A stretch of DNA of 64,000 nucleotides from Paenibacillus sp. URB8-2 (GTDB lineage: Bacteria; Bacillota; Bacilli; Paenibacillales; Paenibacillaceae). The notes beneath the pieces are model-generated. The model saw nothing but the letters and a program-made list of their open reading frames with translations. It was not told where the DNA came from and did no database searches. Position 1 is the stretch's first letter, and every line of letters starts with the position of its first letter. The stretch is from positions 3,844,001 to 3,908,000 of the forward strand of contig NZ_AP023239.1 in the NCBI RefSeq assembly GCF_013393385.1, given 5' to 3'. Of this stretch, positions 17,660 through 27,008 are shown one piece after another. Made by a program: the position numbers and the translations under genes.

Positions 17660-17974
17660 TTATTCCGCAGCATGCTTTCTTGCCGCAATCGCCTCGGTAA
17701 CGACAAATGCAAGATCGTCATTTCCGTATAGCGAGAGCACACCGAGCACCGTATCGTCCGAAATAAATCCTGACTCGCCTTCGGGCACAGTCAGCGCAAG
17801 AGCTCTGGCAAGCTGTTCATTGCCTTGCTGCTGCGGATAGGCCTGCAAATAGAGGGCTTCCGGGTCAAGTCCGTTATTTACGCACCATTGGGCGAATACG
17901 AGGATCATCATCTCTTCGTCGCGCTTGTAGCTTTCAACAATACGGTCTTCCACCGATTTGCGGTAATCATCCAT
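17660..17974 (-). CDS. Conserved hypothetical protein
   Basis: A 104-residue acidic soluble protein, not recognised. It looks helical: an N-terminal charged helix (DDYRKSVEDRIVESYKRDEE), then AQWCVNNGLDPEALYLQAYP and a C-terminal segment ending VVTEAIAARKHAAE. The ATG at 17974 has GAGGGGGAGAGA upstream. It is 19 bases after the Gfo/Idh/MocA gene on the same strand, so the two are probably co-transcribed. Confidence 0.75.
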   Translation of the reverse strand: MDDYRKSVEDRIVESYKRDEEMMILVFAQWCVNNGLDPEALYLQAYPQQQGNEQLARALALTVPEGESGFISDDTVLGVLSLYGNDDLAFVVTEAIAARKHAAE

Positions 17975-17993
17975 TCTCTCTCCCCCTCTCGTG

Positions 17994-18938
17994 TTAGTCT
18001 GTCCTTTCCGTCAGCTGCGCCGCCAGCCTGTGGACAGGAAGCACGGACAATGCGGAAATGCCGCATTCGGACGGCTTTTGAATATGATCGAGAAAATGGT
18101 CAACCACGCCGCTGAAGCCTCTGCGCGTTAGTATCGTGTCCCAGCTTCCAAAACCGCGTACGACAGGGGACGCATTCCGGTCATAAAAAACGGCGCGTTC
18201 CATGTCCGCAATCTCCGCAGACCTTCCATGGCCGTGCAGCTCCAATTTCTCCAGATCGGCGCCGGCGTCGCGCACCATGCCGTACACGCCGGAAGCGCCG
18301 CCGCTCCAACCGAGCATGCCTGCCGCCTGAACCAGCCGGCCTTCAAGGTCGCTGTGCAGAGACCCGCGCAGAAGCTCATAATCATTCCCGCACAGCCACA
18401 GGAGCAGCTCAAGCATGTGGATAAGGTCGTCATGCACGGTTTCCCGGCTGCTTAACTTTTGCCGCTTCGTCCGATGCTTGACCGCGCTGCAGTGGGTAAC
18501 TCCCCCGGCTTCATCCAGCCACGCCTTGGCCTCAGCATAAAGCGGCGCAAAGCGGCGGTTGAAGCCGACGCCGAGAAGCAGTCCTTTGCTTTCGGCAAGC
18601 TCGGCCATCTTGACCGATTCCTCCAGGCGGTAGGACAACGGCTTGTCGACATAGACCGCCAGCCCCCGCTCCAGACACTTCGTTACGATTTCGTAATGGT
18701 TCCGGGTTGGGGCATGCACAAACACCGCATCCAAATCCCAACCGAGCAGTTCATCCAGGCTGCATGTGCCCTGAGGCAACCGATAAGCGCTTACCGTACT
18801 CTCTACCGTGGAGGCCGAAGAGCTGAGAATGCCGGCGATCCGGACTCGCGGTGATTGCGAAAGCAGCGGCAAATATACTTTGCGGGCGATATTTCCGATT
18901 CCAATCAAAGCTATGTTTATGATCGCGGAGTCCTTCAA
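17994..18938 (-). CDS. Gfo/Idh/MocA family NAD(P)-dependent oxidoreductase
   Basis: A 314-residue Rossmann-fold dehydrogenase. The N-terminal nucleotide-binding motif is IALIGIGNIARKVYLP and the family Lys is in VYVDKPLSYRLEES (the EKP-type motif). The C-terminal half is the alpha/beta substrate domain. A TTG start at 18938 is favoured because GAGGGGG lies six bases before it; the frame stays open to 18953. Substrate is unknown; family members act on sugars, inositols or biliverdin. The downstream 104-residue gene is probably in the same operon. Confidence 0.88.
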   Translation of the reverse strand: MKDSAIINIALIGIGNIARKVYLPLLSQSPRVRIAGILSSSASTVESTVSAYRLPQGTCSLDELLGWDLDAVFVHAPTRNHYEIVTKCLERGLAVYVDKPLSYRLEESVKMAELAESKGLLLGVGFNRRFAPLYAEAKAWLDEAGGVTHCSAVKHRTKRQKLSSRETVHDDLIHMLELLLWLCGNDYELLRGSLHSDLEGRLVQAAGMLGWSGGASGVYGMVRDAGADLEKLELHGHGRSAEIADMERAVFYDRNASPVVRGFGSWDTILTRRGFSGVVDHFLDHIQKPSECGISALSVLPVHRLAAQLTERTD

Positions 18939-19081
18939 TTTTTTCCCCCTCAATGGATGTTGCCACTTGATCTCATTAAGCTATTATACCCTGCCGTGAG
19001 GATTCGACAAATGAGCTTTCTTCTATTCTTCGTTTTTTTTCAGTATGATGGGTGAAGATGAAAGAGAAAGGACATATTAAG

Positions 19082-19702
19082 ATGAGAAAATGGCTGCTGG
19101 GGCTCCTTTATGTTTCGGGTATGGGCGCCGCGTTTATCTACAGATATAACATTCTCGACTGGCTGGGAAAAGACGGACATGCGCTTCTCTCCGTCCTGGC
19201 CGCGACAGCGCTGGCCTTATTTCCGGTCGTACCGTACAAAGCCGTGATCGGACTGTTCGGTTATGTTTATGGAAGCCTGGCCGGCGGAGCGATATGCTGG
19301 TTGGCAACTACAGTCGCCGCGGCGCTGATGTTCGGCGCCGTCAAATGGCTGTTCCCAGAACAAGCACGCCGTTATCTGGCCTCCATTCCGGCGCTGAACA
19401 AATTTACGGCTGCTGTTCAGCGGCATCCTTTTGCTTCCGTAGCGGCGGCCCGTCTGCTGCCGGTCATTCCGCAAACGGCGGTCAACGCTTACGCCGGCGC
19501 GGCCGGGCTGCCCTTCCGAAGCTTTATCCTGGCTACGGCCCTAGGAAAAATTCCGGGCATCGCCCTGTTCGCCTTCCTCGGCGGACATGCCCGGCAGCAT
19601 CCCGGAGCGGCTGCGGTCGCCGCCGCGCTATACATCGCGGCGCTCCTGACGTTCTTTGCGGTGATGCGCATCGGCAAGCCGCAGAGCAAGGGACAAGCCT
19701 GA
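19082..19702 (+). CDS. TVP38/TMEM64 (VTT domain) membrane protein
   Basis: A 206-residue integral membrane protein with about five hydrophobic segments. The VTT/SNARE-associated region includes FPVVPYKAVIGLFGYVYGSL, then RHPFASVAAARLLPVIPQTA and YAGAAGLPFRSFILATALG. VTT proteins are related to DedA and eukaryotic lipid scramblases; lipid handling is the likely role but is inferred. ATG 19082 with AAAGGA nine bases upstream is chosen over an earlier GTG at 19052. A hairpin overlaps the stop codon (19690-19713). Confidence 0.88.
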   Translation: MRKWLLGLLYVSGMGAAFIYRYNILDWLGKDGHALLSVLAATALALFPVVPYKAVIGLFGYVYGSLAGGAICWLATTVAAALMFGAVKWLFPEQARRYLASIPALNKFTAAVQRHPFASVAAARLLPVIPQTAVNAYAGAAGLPFRSFILATALGKIPGIALFAFLGGHARQHPGAAAVAAALYIAALLTFFAVMRIGKPQSKGQA

Positions 19703-19713
19703 AGACTTGTCCC
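19690..19713 (+). other. Hairpin over the stop codon of the VTT gene
   Basis: GGGACAAG and CTTGTCCC form an 8-bp stem whose loop contains the TGA stop. No U tract follows, so it may be a weak terminator or an mRNA 3'-end stabiliser. Confidence 0.45.
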
Positions 19714-19813
19714 TGGAAAGCCACCTGCCTCGGATACGCTGGCAAAAGGCATTTATATAGTTTATAATTAAATTGCAAGCTATTTAATTGCTTATATGAG
19801 TGGAGGGACAATC

Positions 19814-20794
19814 ATGAGTGACATAGAGACTAATCGGGCAGGTGCCCGAACGGAAAAAGCGACATTTGCAGGCGGCTGCTTCTGGTGCATGGTCTCCCCG
19901 TTTGAGGAGCTGCCCGGCATTATCGATGTCGTCTCCGGCTATACCGGAGGCCATACCGTCAATCCGACTTATGAAGAAGTATGTTCCGAAACGACAGGAC
20001 ATGCCGAAGCCGTGCAAATCACGTTTGATCCCGCGATTTTTCCATACAGCAAGCTGCTTGAGCTATTCTGGCAGCAGATCGATCCGACGGATGAAGGCGG
20101 ACAGTTTCATGACCGCGGTTCCTCCTACCGGACAGCGATCTTCTATCACAATGAGGAGCAGCGCAAAGAAGCCGAGGCGTCCAAGGTCGCGATCCAACAA
20201 AGCGGCCGCTTCTCGGGACCGGTTGTCACGCCCATTGAACCGGCTGGTGTCTTTTACCCGGCAGAGGAGTATCATCAGGGCTATCACCGCAAGAATCCGG
20301 GACATTACAAGCGCTACCGCAAGGCCTCGGGCCGGGAAGCTTTTATCGAAAGCCACTGGTCGCATAAAGAAGACAAGCAAAGCCTGAAAGAGCGGCTCAC
20401 CCCGCTGCAATATGAAGTGACGCAAAATAACGCCACGGAATCCCCGTTTCAAAATGAATTTTGGGATCATCACGGAGATGGCCTTTATGTGGACATCGTG
20501 TCCGGAGAGCCGCTCTTCAGCTCCAGGGACAAATATGATTCCGGTTGCGGCTGGCCAAGCTTCACCCGTCCGCTCCGTGACTACTCGGTGAAAGAGAAAA
20601 CCGATCTCAGCCATATGATGATCCGCACGGAGGTGCGAAGCAAAGAAGCCGACTCGCATCTCGGACATGTCTTCAACGACGGACCGGGGGCGAACGGTTT
20701 GCGGTACTGCATCAATTCTGCCGCGCTGCGTTTCGTTCCCGAGGAGGATCTCGAGAAAGAAGGATATGGCGAATACCGGGTATTGTTCAAATAG
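19814..20794 (+). CDS. msrAB: Peptide methionine sulfoxide reductase MsrA-MsrB fusion
   Basis: A 326-residue bifunctional repair enzyme. Residues about 12-165 are MsrA, with catalytic Cys in GGCFWCM, reducing the S-epimer of methionine sulfoxide. Residues about 185-320 are MsrB, for the R-epimer, with SGCGWPSF and the catalytic Cys in [11 protein letters not shown]. The zinc CX2C pairs of some MsrB proteins are absent, as in other non-zinc MsrB proteins. ATG 19814 has GGAGGG seven bases upstream. Single-gene unit ending in a shared terminator. No signal peptide, so cytoplasmic. Confidence 0.96.
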   Translation: MSDIETNRAGARTEKATFAGGCFWCMVSPFEELPGIIDVVSGYTGGHTVNPTYEEVCSETTGHAEAVQITFDPAIFPYSKLLELFWQQIDPTDEGGQFHDRGSSYRTAIFYHNEEQRKEAEASKVAIQQSGRFSGPVVTPIEPAGVFYPAEEYHQGYHRKNPGHYKRYRKASGREAFIESHWSHKEDKQSLKERLTPLQYEVTQNNATESPFQNEFWDHHGDGLYVDIVSGEPLFSSRDKYDSGCGWPSFTRPLRDYSVKEKTDLSHMMIRTEVRSKEADSHLGHVFNDGPGANGLRYCINSAALRFVPEEDLEKEGYGEYRVLFK

Positions 20795-20821
20795 AATCAC
20801 CTCCCTTTCCCGGGAGGAATA

Positions 20822-20870
20822 CACAAAAATCCCCCATACCGGGCTACCGCCCGACTGGAGGATTTTTGTG
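20822..20870. terminator. Bidirectional terminator between msrAB and the DUF4349 gene
   Basis: CACAAAAATCC and GGATTTTTGTG form an 11-bp stem with a GC-rich inner repeat (CGGGC/GCCCG). The A- and T-rich arms supply U tracts in both directions, suiting two convergent genes. Its right arm abuts the stop codon at 20871. Confidence 0.8.
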
Positions 20871-22016
20871 TTATTTGCGTTCAGGAGGTTCCGGCGCCTG
20901 AGGCGCTTCACCAGGGTCTTCTTCGCCGCTATCCGGATTGGATCCGGGACCCCCGGATGCTGACCGCCCCTTCTCCCTCTGCCGGTTGGCTTCCCGGATC
21001 AGCACCGAAGCCTCCTCGCGGCGGCCGCGTCTTGAACGCCGGAGCCAGAACAGCACGGCCAATATGAGGCCGGCGCCAATCAGCACCGGGAGGGCTCCGG
21101 CCAAGAAGATAAAGAGCCACTGGAATGCCATGGACAAGGCATTCAGCGTTCCGCGCAGCGCGTCCGCGGCTCTGCCGAACAGCGGCTGGCGTTCATCCTT
21201 ACGCAGATTTGCGATGCTCACGTCCGTCTGGTAGAGCCGAAGTTCCACCGTGGAGTACAGCACATTCTGGTCGATATAGCGCATTCTGCCCTTGATCTGC
21301 TCGATCTCCGTCTGAACTTGGCTAAGCTCATTGGCAAAAGCCACCAAATCTGAGGCTTTGACAGCCTTTTTCATAAATTCAATGTATTGGGTTTCAAGCA
21401 GCTGCTTCGCCTTGAGGCGCGCCTCAAGGTCGACATACTCTTCGGAAACATCCTGGCCCTCGATACTGCGTTGAAGCGACTCATGCTTGACCTTCTCCAG
21501 ATTGTCCATGAAGGAAGAGAACCCGGTAGCCGGCACCTTCACGACAAACGTGCCGCCATGCTCGGAATCGGACACCGTTTCCGTGAATCCGATAATATAG
21601 CCGCGGGCGAGATTGACCCAATTCCGCACTTCCGTCTGCGCTTTCTCGTAATTCTCCACTTCCATGTTGAGATTGGCATGGTAGATCAGCTTCTTGTTCA
21701 GACCGGCGGCCACATCGCTTGCCGTGAATCCTCCGGCAGCGGCACTGCCGTTATCTGCCGCGGAGTTGCCGCCCTTCTGGATTCCGCTTCCCTTTCCGTT
21801 CCCCTGCGCGCCGGCAGATGATCCTCCGTCGCCGGCTGCGATCGGAGCCTCCTCGCTGGAGGCATCCGATAGAGAAGCTGTGCTGTTTTTCATCTCGGAA
21901 TGTGCATCCGATTTGGCCTGATCCGCGTTATCGGCACGGCCTCCCGAACCGCAGCCAGCCAGCACAACAGACAACACCAGCAGCGTTACAATGGAATACA
22001 ACCCCCGTTTTATCAT
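20871..22016 (-). CDS. DUF4349 lipoprotein
   Basis: A 381-residue membrane-anchored lipoprotein. The lipobox LAGC follows a hydrophobic signal segment. A Ser/Ala/Gly-rich linker runs to about residue 105. The DUF4349 domain (KLIYHANLNMEVENYEKA to STVELRLYQTD) contains a coiled-coil stretch with QVQTEIEQIKGRMRYIDQNV. A transmembrane helix near residues 300-325 is followed by a basic, Arg-rich cytoplasmic tail ending EAPQAPEPPERK. ATG 22016 is preferred because GGGGGG lies six bases before it; ATG 22022 abuts the ribosome site. Function unknown. Confidence 0.88.
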   Translation of the reverse strand: MIKRGLYSIVTLLVLSVVLAGCGSGGRADNADQAKSDAHSEMKNSTASLSDASSEEAPIAAGDGGSSAGAQGNGKGSGIQKGGNSAADNGSAAAGGFTASDVAAGLNKKLIYHANLNMEVENYEKAQTEVRNWVNLARGYIIGFTETVSDSEHGGTFVVKVPATGFSSFMDNLEKVKHESLQRSIEGQDVSEEYVDLEARLKAKQLLETQYIEFMKKAVKASDLVAFANELSQVQTEIEQIKGRMRYIDQNVLYSTVELRLYQTDVSIANLRKDERQPLFGRAADALRGTLNALSMAFQWLFIFLAGALPVLIGAGLILAVLFWLRRSRRGRREEASVLIREANRQREKGRSASGGPGSNPDSGEEDPGEAPQAPEPPERK

Positions 22017-22094
22017 GACCATCCCCCCAAATATGTCTGTTCGTCCTTACATTTAATTTCTAGACGATTCCAGCCTCTGGAAGGTTGCAGGTTG

Positions 22095-22130
22095 AAAAAA
22101 CAATACACCGGGATCGGACTCCCGGTGTAT
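22095..22130 (-). terminator. metE terminator
   Basis: On the minus strand ATACACCGGG pairs with CCCGGTGTAT and is followed by TGTTTTTTC, 26 bases after the metE stop. Confidence 0.88.
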
Positions 22131-22155
22131 CACTATGCCGCTCCTCACGCGCAAG

Positions 22156-24456
22156 TTACGGCTGAATCGCCCGCGCCTTCTTTCTGGCGTCTTCCGCGGC
22201 CGCCACCATATTTCGCAGCGAAGCCTCCGTTTCGCTCCAGCCTCGCGTCTTTAGTCCGCAGTCCGGATTGATCCAGAACTGCTCCGGATGCAGAGCCCGC
22301 AGCGCCCGGTTAATGCCGGTCTCCATTTCCTCCACTGACGGAACGCGCGGACTATGGATGTCATACACTCCCAGCCCGAGGCCTTTGTCGTATCTCATCT
22401 CCTCGAAGCTTGCAATCAGCTCGCCGTGGCTGCGGGAAGTCTCGATGGAAATAACATCCGCATCCATATCGGAAATGGCATCGATCATATCGCTAAATTC
22501 GCAGTAGCACATATGTGTATGAATTTGCGTCGTATCACGAACGAGGCTTGTGGAAATACGGAAAGCTCTTACAGCCCAGTCCAGATAATGCGTCCGGTCC
22601 TTCTCCTTAAGGGGGAGTCCTTCGCGCGCCGCCGGCTCGTCCACCTGAATCATTTCCACACCGGCGCTTTCCAGAGCCAGCACCTCCTGCCGGAGAGCGA
22701 GCGCAATCTGGTAGGCGACCCTCTCTCTGCTCAGATCGTCGCGCACGAACGACCAGTTCAGAATCGTGACCGGTCCGGTGAGCATGCCCTTTACCGGCAG
22801 CTTCGTCAAAGATTGCGCATAGACGCTTTCCTTGACGGTCATCGGTTCGGTGAAAGCAACATCGGCGTAAATCACCGGAGGCTTGACGCAGCGGGAACCA
22901 TAGGACTGCACCCAACCGTTCTGTGTGAACAGGAATCCGTCCAGCTTCTCCCCGAAGAACTCCACCATATCCGTACGTTCGAATTCACCATGCACCAGAA
23001 CGTCCAGACCGATCTTCTCCTGAAGTGCGATGGCGTCCGCGATTTGCAGGCGGATAAATTCATCATAGCGTTCCTGGCTCAGCTCGCCTTTGCGCCATTT
23101 CAACCGCGCCTGGCGGACCTCCGGTGTCTGCGGAAAGCTGCCGATCGTCGTTGTCGGCAGCAGCGGCAGGCGCCACTTGTCCTGCTGGCGCTTCGCGCGC
23201 TCGGTGTAGCCCGGGCTGCGGTGATCCGGCAGTTCGGCCAGGCCGCGTTCAAGCCCCGCCACGTCCGCGCGGCTGCGCTCCGGCAGCTTGCGGAAGGCAT
23301 CCAGCGCCGCCTTCGCCCCGGTCCACTGCGTACCGGCAGCTTCCCTGCCTTCAAGCAGCGCCCGTTTCAGCAGCGTAAGCTCCGCCAGCTTCTCATCGGC
23401 GAAGGCCAGCGCGTTCCGCACCTCCGGCTTCAGCCGTTCCTCGCTCCGCACCGTCACGGGCACATGCAGCAGGCTGCTGGACGGCTGCAGAATCAGCTTG
23501 TCTTCCGGTACGAGCCGCTCCAGCCTTTCAGCCAGCGCCAGCTTATCCTCCGGGTCGCAGCGCCAAATGCCGCGCCCGTCGATCACCCCCGCTCCGAGCG
23601 TCTTATCCTCCGGCCAGCCCAGGCGCTCGATCGCTTCCAGGTTGGCTCCGCCGTCGTGTACAAAATCGAGGCCGACTCCCTGCACCGGCAGCTTCAATAG
23701 AGCTTCAAGCGGTTCGGCGGACTCGAAATACGTCTGAAGCATAATGGAAAGACCGGGAACAGCGGAATGAAGCGCGTCGAAGATGTAGCCTAGAAGTTCA
23801 ATATCCTCTTTCCCAAGTCCGGTTACTACAGCCGGCTCGTCAATTTGAACCCATGCCGCTCCCTCCCGTTCCAGCTCCTGCAGTAGCTGTACATAAACCG
23901 GCAGGAACCGCTCCGCCACACTGCGGATTTCCGAAAGGGCAAAGCCCTTGGACAGTTTCAGAAACGTATAGAGTCCGATAACCACGGGCTTTCCGTCGAT
24001 GCCCGCTTGCGATTTGGCGAACCGGTATGCGGCAAGCGGTTTGTTCTCCGTTAGAACAGGCTTGATATCGCCGATCTCCGGCACGATGTAATGGTAATTC
24101 GTATTGAACCATTTCGTCATTTCGCACGCCGCCGCCCGGGAGTTCCCGCGGGCCATGGCAAAATACAGATCCAGTCCGGCAGGTCCTCCCTCGTACCGGT
24201 ACCGCTGAGGCACAATGCCGAACATGACCGCCGTATCCAGCATATGATCGTAATACGTGAAATCCCCCACAGGAATCAGGTCGATGCCCGCCTCCTGCTG
24301 CTTACGCAAATTACCCAGCTGATAACGTTCCATTTCCGCCCGCAGCTGTTCTTCGCCGATCCGGCCCGCCCAGTAAGCTTCCAATGCTTTTTTCCATTCC
24401 CGGTTCGCACCGATTCTCGGGTATCCAAGATTGCTTGTTCTTGTGTTAATTGTCAT
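22156..24456 (-). CDS. metE: Cobalamin-independent methionine synthase
   Basis: A 766-residue enzyme transferring a methyl group from 5-methyltetrahydropteroyltriglutamate to homocysteine. It has two MetE barrels: an N-terminal half beginning TSNLGYPRIGANREWKKALE and a C-terminal catalytic half beginning LPTTTIGSFPQTPEVRQAR. Zinc ligands are visible in HTHMCYCEF and NPDCGLKTRG, and the catalytic acidic region in MIQVDEPAAREGLP. Length is standard. GGAGGAACGG precedes the ATG. A cobalamin riboswitch with terminator lies upstream, so the gene should be off when B12 is available. This implies a B12-dependent MetH elsewhere in the genome. Confidence 0.97.
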   Translation of the reverse strand: MTINTRTSNLGYPRIGANREWKKALEAYWAGRIGEEQLRAEMERYQLGNLRKQQEAGIDLIPVGDFTYYDHMLDTAVMFGIVPQRYRYEGGPAGLDLYFAMARGNSRAAACEMTKWFNTNYHYIVPEIGDIKPVLTENKPLAAYRFAKSQAGIDGKPVVIGLYTFLKLSKGFALSEIRSVAERFLPVYVQLLQELEREGAAWVQIDEPAVVTGLGKEDIELLGYIFDALHSAVPGLSIMLQTYFESAEPLEALLKLPVQGVGLDFVHDGGANLEAIERLGWPEDKTLGAGVIDGRGIWRCDPEDKLALAERLERLVPEDKLILQPSSSLLHVPVTVRSEERLKPEVRNALAFADEKLAELTLLKRALLEGREAAGTQWTGAKAALDAFRKLPERSRADVAGLERGLAELPDHRSPGYTERAKRQQDKWRLPLLPTTTIGSFPQTPEVRQARLKWRKGELSQERYDEFIRLQIADAIALQEKIGLDVLVHGEFERTDMVEFFGEKLDGFLFTQNGWVQSYGSRCVKPPVIYADVAFTEPMTVKESVYAQSLTKLPVKGMLTGPVTILNWSFVRDDLSRERVAYQIALALRQEVLALESAGVEMIQVDEPAAREGLPLKEKDRTHYLDWAVRAFRISTSLVRDTTQIHTHMCYCEFSDMIDAISDMDADVISIETSRSHGELIASFEEMRYDKGLGLGVYDIHSPRVPSVEEMETGINRALRALHPEQFWINPDCGLKTRGWSETEASLRNMVAAAEDARKKARAIQP

Positions 24457-24585
24457 TTCTCCGTTCCTCCTATTCGTCTGGTCCTACCTTAGGCTCCCAA
24501 AAAAACATCATATTCCGTTGTTTAAGGAAGTGAACCTTTTGTCCGTCTCGGAAGAGTCGCTGTCCATTTCACGTAACTTTCCAAC

Positions 24586-24628
24586 AAAAAGGCGTCCTTC
24601 CCCCAAAAGCGCAAGGGGAAAGACGCCT
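24586..24628 (-). terminator. Riboswitch-controlled terminator in the metE leader
   Basis: On the minus strand GGCGTCTTTCCCC pairs with GGGGGAAGGACGCC and is followed by TTTTTGTT. It is 130 bases before the metE start and just after the cobalamin aptamer, as expected for a terminating expression platform. Confidence 0.85.
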
Positions 24629-24674
24629 ACGTTAAAATTACGTTTGCGATCTGACACCTTCCCATCTCCCGTAG

Positions 24675-24885
24675 GTACAGCAGTGCGTCGAAACAGGCAG
24701 GTCTCCTGGCTGCGGCGTCATCGTCATCAGCAGCCTTCCCGTCAGCCCAGGCTGACAGTGGCATAATCTGGCTGAAGACTCGTCCGTTACAGTGGCGGGA
24801 CCGCGTCGGCTTTGCACCGAGCTTCCCTTTTAAGCCTCCGGAATTCTCTTGTCCGGCAAGCACCCGTTTCCGTTATTTAATGGTC
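24675..24885 (-). promoter_or_regulatory. Cobalamin (B12) riboswitch controlling metE
   Basis: Read on the minus strand, the conserved elements appear in order: GGGAAGCTCGGTGCAAAGCC, GTCCCGCCACTGTAACGG (24801-24784), a second GCCACTG B12 box (24762-24756), and AGCCAGGAGACCTGCC (24711-24696). This is the classic cobalamin riboswitch layout. Adenosylcobalamin binding should favour the downstream terminator and repress metE. Confidence 0.95.
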
Positions 24886-24984
24886 TGTTACTTGAATGTT
24901 GAGTACACCATTAATGTTACGGCAAGACCCCGCGGTCCGCAATAGAAGATGGAAGCTCCAGCTATAGCAATACCTGATAACCGG

Positions 24985-25848
24985 TTAAAAGAAAATAATA
25001 TAGACGAAGGCGGCCAGCACGATGCGGTAGATGGCGAACGGCAGCAGCTTGATGCGGTTGATCAGCTTCAGGAAGAACCGCATCGACAGCAGCGCGAACA
25101 CGAAGGCGCTGATAAATCCGGCGATAAAGAACGGCAGCGCGTCCATCGTAAAGTACTGCCAGTTCTTGAGCAATGAGATAAAGCTCGCGCCTGCCATAAT
25201 GGGCACCGCCATGATAAAGGTGAAGTCGGCGGCGGCGCGATGGCTCATGCCCAGAAGGACGCCTCCCGAAATCGTCGAGCCGGAACGCGAGAAGCCGGGC
25301 CACAGTGAGAAACACTGGATCAGACCGACCCCAAGCGCCTGCCCGTATGTAATCTGGTCAACGCTCTGCGCCTTGACACGCTTCGGAGCGAACAAATCCG
25401 CGCAGATCATAAATATGGCGCCGATCACAAGCCCGATCAGCACGGTCGACGTCGAGAAGAGGTACTCGTCAATGTAATCCTCGAACAGCATTCCCAGAAC
25501 ACCCGCCGGGATCAGACCAACCAGGACCTGCCCAAGCCTCAGACGGCCTGGCGTATGTATCTGCGGCGGTTGGCCGTCCGGGACCGGCTCAAGCGATCCC
25601 CGGCTGAAGCGTTTCAGTCCAAGCAGATCGATGAAACGATTTCTAAAGATGACGACGACCGCAAGGATTGAGCCGAGCTGTATTACGACCTTAAACGTAT
25701 TGGCCGTGTATTTTCCGAGAAGTTCCTGAGATTTCAACCACATGTCGTCGACAATAATCATGTGACCCGTTGAGGACACCGGAGCAAATTCGGTCAGGCC
25801 TTCCACCAGACCCAAAATAACGGCTTTGATAATTGCGAGCAGATCCAA
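24985..25848 (-). CDS. uppP: Undecaprenyl-diphosphate phosphatase
   Basis: A 287-residue polytopic membrane enzyme that recycles undecaprenyl pyrophosphate to the monophosphate carrier for wall synthesis. Signature regions are both present: GLVEGLTEFAPVSSTGHMI (catalytic E and SSxGH) and LWPGFSRSGSTISGGVLLG (the Arg-containing PGxSRSG loop). About eight hydrophobic helices. BacA/UppP activity can give bacitracin tolerance. Single-gene unit; AAGGAGGCGAAAGC precedes the ATG at 25848. It is divergent from the kinase gene. Confidence 0.96.
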   Translation of the reverse strand: MDLLAIIKAVILGLVEGLTEFAPVSSTGHMIIVDDMWLKSQELLGKYTANTFKVVIQLGSILAVVVIFRNRFIDLLGLKRFSRGSLEPVPDGQPPQIHTPGRLRLGQVLVGLIPAGVLGMLFEDYIDEYLFSTSTVLIGLVIGAIFMICADLFAPKRVKAQSVDQITYGQALGVGLIQCFSLWPGFSRSGSTISGGVLLGMSHRAAADFTFIMAVPIMAGASFISLLKNWQYFTMDALPFFIAGFISAFVFALLSMRFFLKLINRIKLLPFAIYRIVLAAFVYIIFF

Positions 25849-26064
25849 GCTTTCGCCTCCTTAAAGAATGATGATTTAAAGTTTCATTATTAGTAGCTTA
25901 AACATCGCCGGCAATTTCTGAAACTTACAAGCCATATTTCCAGGTAAGAATACCTAACGCAAGCATTTCGCCTCATCCTTCCGAACTTGCACTACACCCG
26001 AGGAAATGTGCAATAATGAACAGAAAGATCACATTACGGCGGAACAACGTGGGGAGGATGTTCA

Positions 26065-26898
26065 TTGTTTGCAAGCCTGCGCGCATTTCTATCCGCCTGG
26101 AGGGATTATCCCCGGGAGGAGGGAGAGCTGATCGGAAAGCGGTACAAGGTGCTGTCCCGGATCGGTATGGGAAGCTATGGACTAGCATACCGCTGCCTGG
26201 ACACGCTGGAGAATCGCCAGGTAGCCCTCAAACAGGCAAAACCGAGCAAAGGGAATGTTGGGAAAAAAATGCTGATGCGGGAACGGGATATCTTGCGGCA
26301 GTTGGATCATCCCTATATCCCTGCCTTCAGAGATTTTTTTGAGGAAGCGGGCTCGGCATGGTTGGTTAACGATTATGTAGAGGGGCTTACGCTGGAACAA
26401 TTAATTTTCGAGCAAGGCCGCATATTCTGGGAGCAGGACACGCTGCGCTTTGCCTTGAATTTGATGAAGCGGGTGAACCATGTGCATGAACGAGGCTACG
26501 TCCACCTCGATCTTCGTATTCCGAATGTCATTATCCGGGGAGAGGATATTTATTTAATCGACTTCGGACTGGCCCGCCGGATCGGGGACGAAAGATCGAG
26601 CTGCGACGGCGAACCCGAGCTGGATAAAGACGGGCTGCCGAGGCGCATGCCCGCGGCCATAGCCTCCGATTTGCACGATATCGGGCATCTCATGCTCTTC
26701 ATGCTGTATTCCGGTTACACCCCGATTCCAGGCAGCGAAGAGCGCAGCTGGTCGGAAGAGCTGGAGCTTACGCCGGGGATGCGGAGGATACTGCTGAGAC
26801 TTCTGGAAGAATCGAATCGTTATACGGAATCCTGTGAGTTCATTCGGGAAATAGAGCAGGCTATATCCAATTCGGAGTCGAAGTCGACGGATTCATAA
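26065..26898 (+). CDS. Compact Ser/Thr protein kinase (Hanks type)
   Basis: A 277-residue soluble kinase domain protein without PASTA or transmembrane segments. Glycine loop IGMGSYGLAYR, catalytic Lys in VALKQAKP, helix C Glu in MRERDIL, catalytic loop HLDLRIPNV (HxDxRxxN, Arg replacing the usual Lys), and metal-binding DFG in LIDFGLARR. The activation segment is short and no clear APE motif is seen; SDLHDIGHLMLFM corresponds to helix F. Resembles the small YbdM/YrzF-type kinases of Bacillus. TTG start at 26065 has GGGGAGG seven bases upstream. Substrates unknown; the neighbouring genes give no hint. Confidence 0.85.
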   Translation: MFASLRAFLSAWRDYPREEGELIGKRYKVLSRIGMGSYGLAYRCLDTLENRQVALKQAKPSKGNVGKKMLMRERDILRQLDHPYIPAFRDFFEEAGSAWLVNDYVEGLTLEQLIFEQGRIFWEQDTLRFALNLMKRVNHVHERGYVHLDLRIPNVIIRGEDIYLIDFGLARRIGDERSSCDGEPELDKDGLPRRMPAAIASDLHDIGHLMLFMLYSGYTPIPGSEERSWSEELELTPGMRRILLRLLEESNRYTESCEFIREIEQAISNSESKSTDS

Positions 26899-26926
26899 AG
26901 TCCATGCTTTCCGAATCTTACAAGAA

Positions 26927-26970
26927 GAAACGGCTTGAGCCTTCCCACAAAGGGCGGCGCAAGCCGTTTC
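26927..26970 (+). terminator. Hairpin after the kinase gene
   Basis: GAAACGGCTTG and CAAGCCGTTTC form a perfect 11-bp stem with a 22-base loop, 28 bases after the stop. It lacks a U tract on the plus strand. It also lies after the minus-strand small gene ending at 27009 and may serve both. Confidence 0.55.
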
Positions 26971-27008
26971 CGCAAAATCTCCAAATTCTTGTTACGATCA
27001 ACCCGGCT

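Noticed and set aside
22354..23700. Long plus-strand open frame opposite metE
   Set aside because: Shadow of metE; composition is not protein-like and no start signal is present.
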